Part shown: in pieces, positions 6,213 to 6,230 of the stretch | Position numbering within the stretch: position 1 is the first letter of the stretch | How the letters are laid out: each line of letters opens with the position of its first letter | Notes under the pieces: model-generated | What the model saw: only the letters and a program-made list of their open reading frames with translations | Database searches by the model: none | Told to the model about the DNA's origin: nothing | Made by a program: the position numbers and the translations under genes | Assembly (NCBI GenBank): GCA_021820805.1 | Contig: JAKADF010000072.1 | Span: 4,004-10,233 of the forward strand | Reading direction: 5' to 3' | DNA length: 6,230 nt | From: Bacillota bacterium | GTDB lineage: Bacteria; Bacillota; Bacilli; Alicyclobacillales; Alicyclobacillaceae

Positions 6213-6230
6213 TCGTATTTCTGCATGTCC

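Overview
This window suggests an endospore-forming member of the Bacilli with moderately AT-rich DNA. The evidence is a SpoVK-type AAA+ ATPase, a GerA-family (SpoVAF-like) spore membrane protein, GAGGTG-type ribosome binding sites, TTG and GTG starts, T-tract terminators and CCA-encoding tRNA genes. The order spoVK - hflX - ynbB resembles Bacillus subtilis, but two extra genes sit between spoVK and hflX. The lineage is therefore probably not Bacillus itself. Alicyclobacillaceae-like relatives are possible, but that is only a guess.

Every gene I can support reads on the minus strand, so the transcriptional order runs from high to low coordinates. First, at about 6230-5800, is a repeat-bearing leader (a 53-base direct repeat with a 120-base period), then tRNA-Val(TAC), tRNA-Ser(GCT) and a strong intrinsic terminator. 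Next is about 290 bases without a convincing gene, followed by a monocistronic spoVAF-like gene (5508-4006) with its own terminator (3974-3938). After a leader of about 100 bases comes a tightly packed five-gene operon: spoVK (3832-2825), a small P-loop GTPase (2853-2248), a small multispanning membrane protein (2267-1635), hflX (1634-348), and the 5' part of a ynbB-type PLP enzyme (from 317, leaving the window at base 1).

Coupling in the operon is tight: spoVK and the GTPase overlap by 29 bases, the GTPase and the membrane gene overlap by 20, the membrane gene stop abuts the hflX GTG start, and hflX and ynbB are 30 bases apart. The two inserted genes are the most interesting part. The membrane protein carries two Asp-rich motifs (DDxxNxxxD and DxxxDxxxD) separated by about four hydrophobic segments. 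This is the layout of the UbiA prenyltransferase superfamily, but in only 210 residues and apparently lacking the first and last helices. Its partner is a 201-residue GTPase with intact G1, G3, G4 and G5 motifs that I cannot assign to a named family. Together with SpoVK they form a candidate uncharacterised sporulation-linked module: an AAA+ ATPase, a GTPase and a mini-UbiA membrane protein. A function in spore-envelope lipid or isoprenoid metabolism is inference only.
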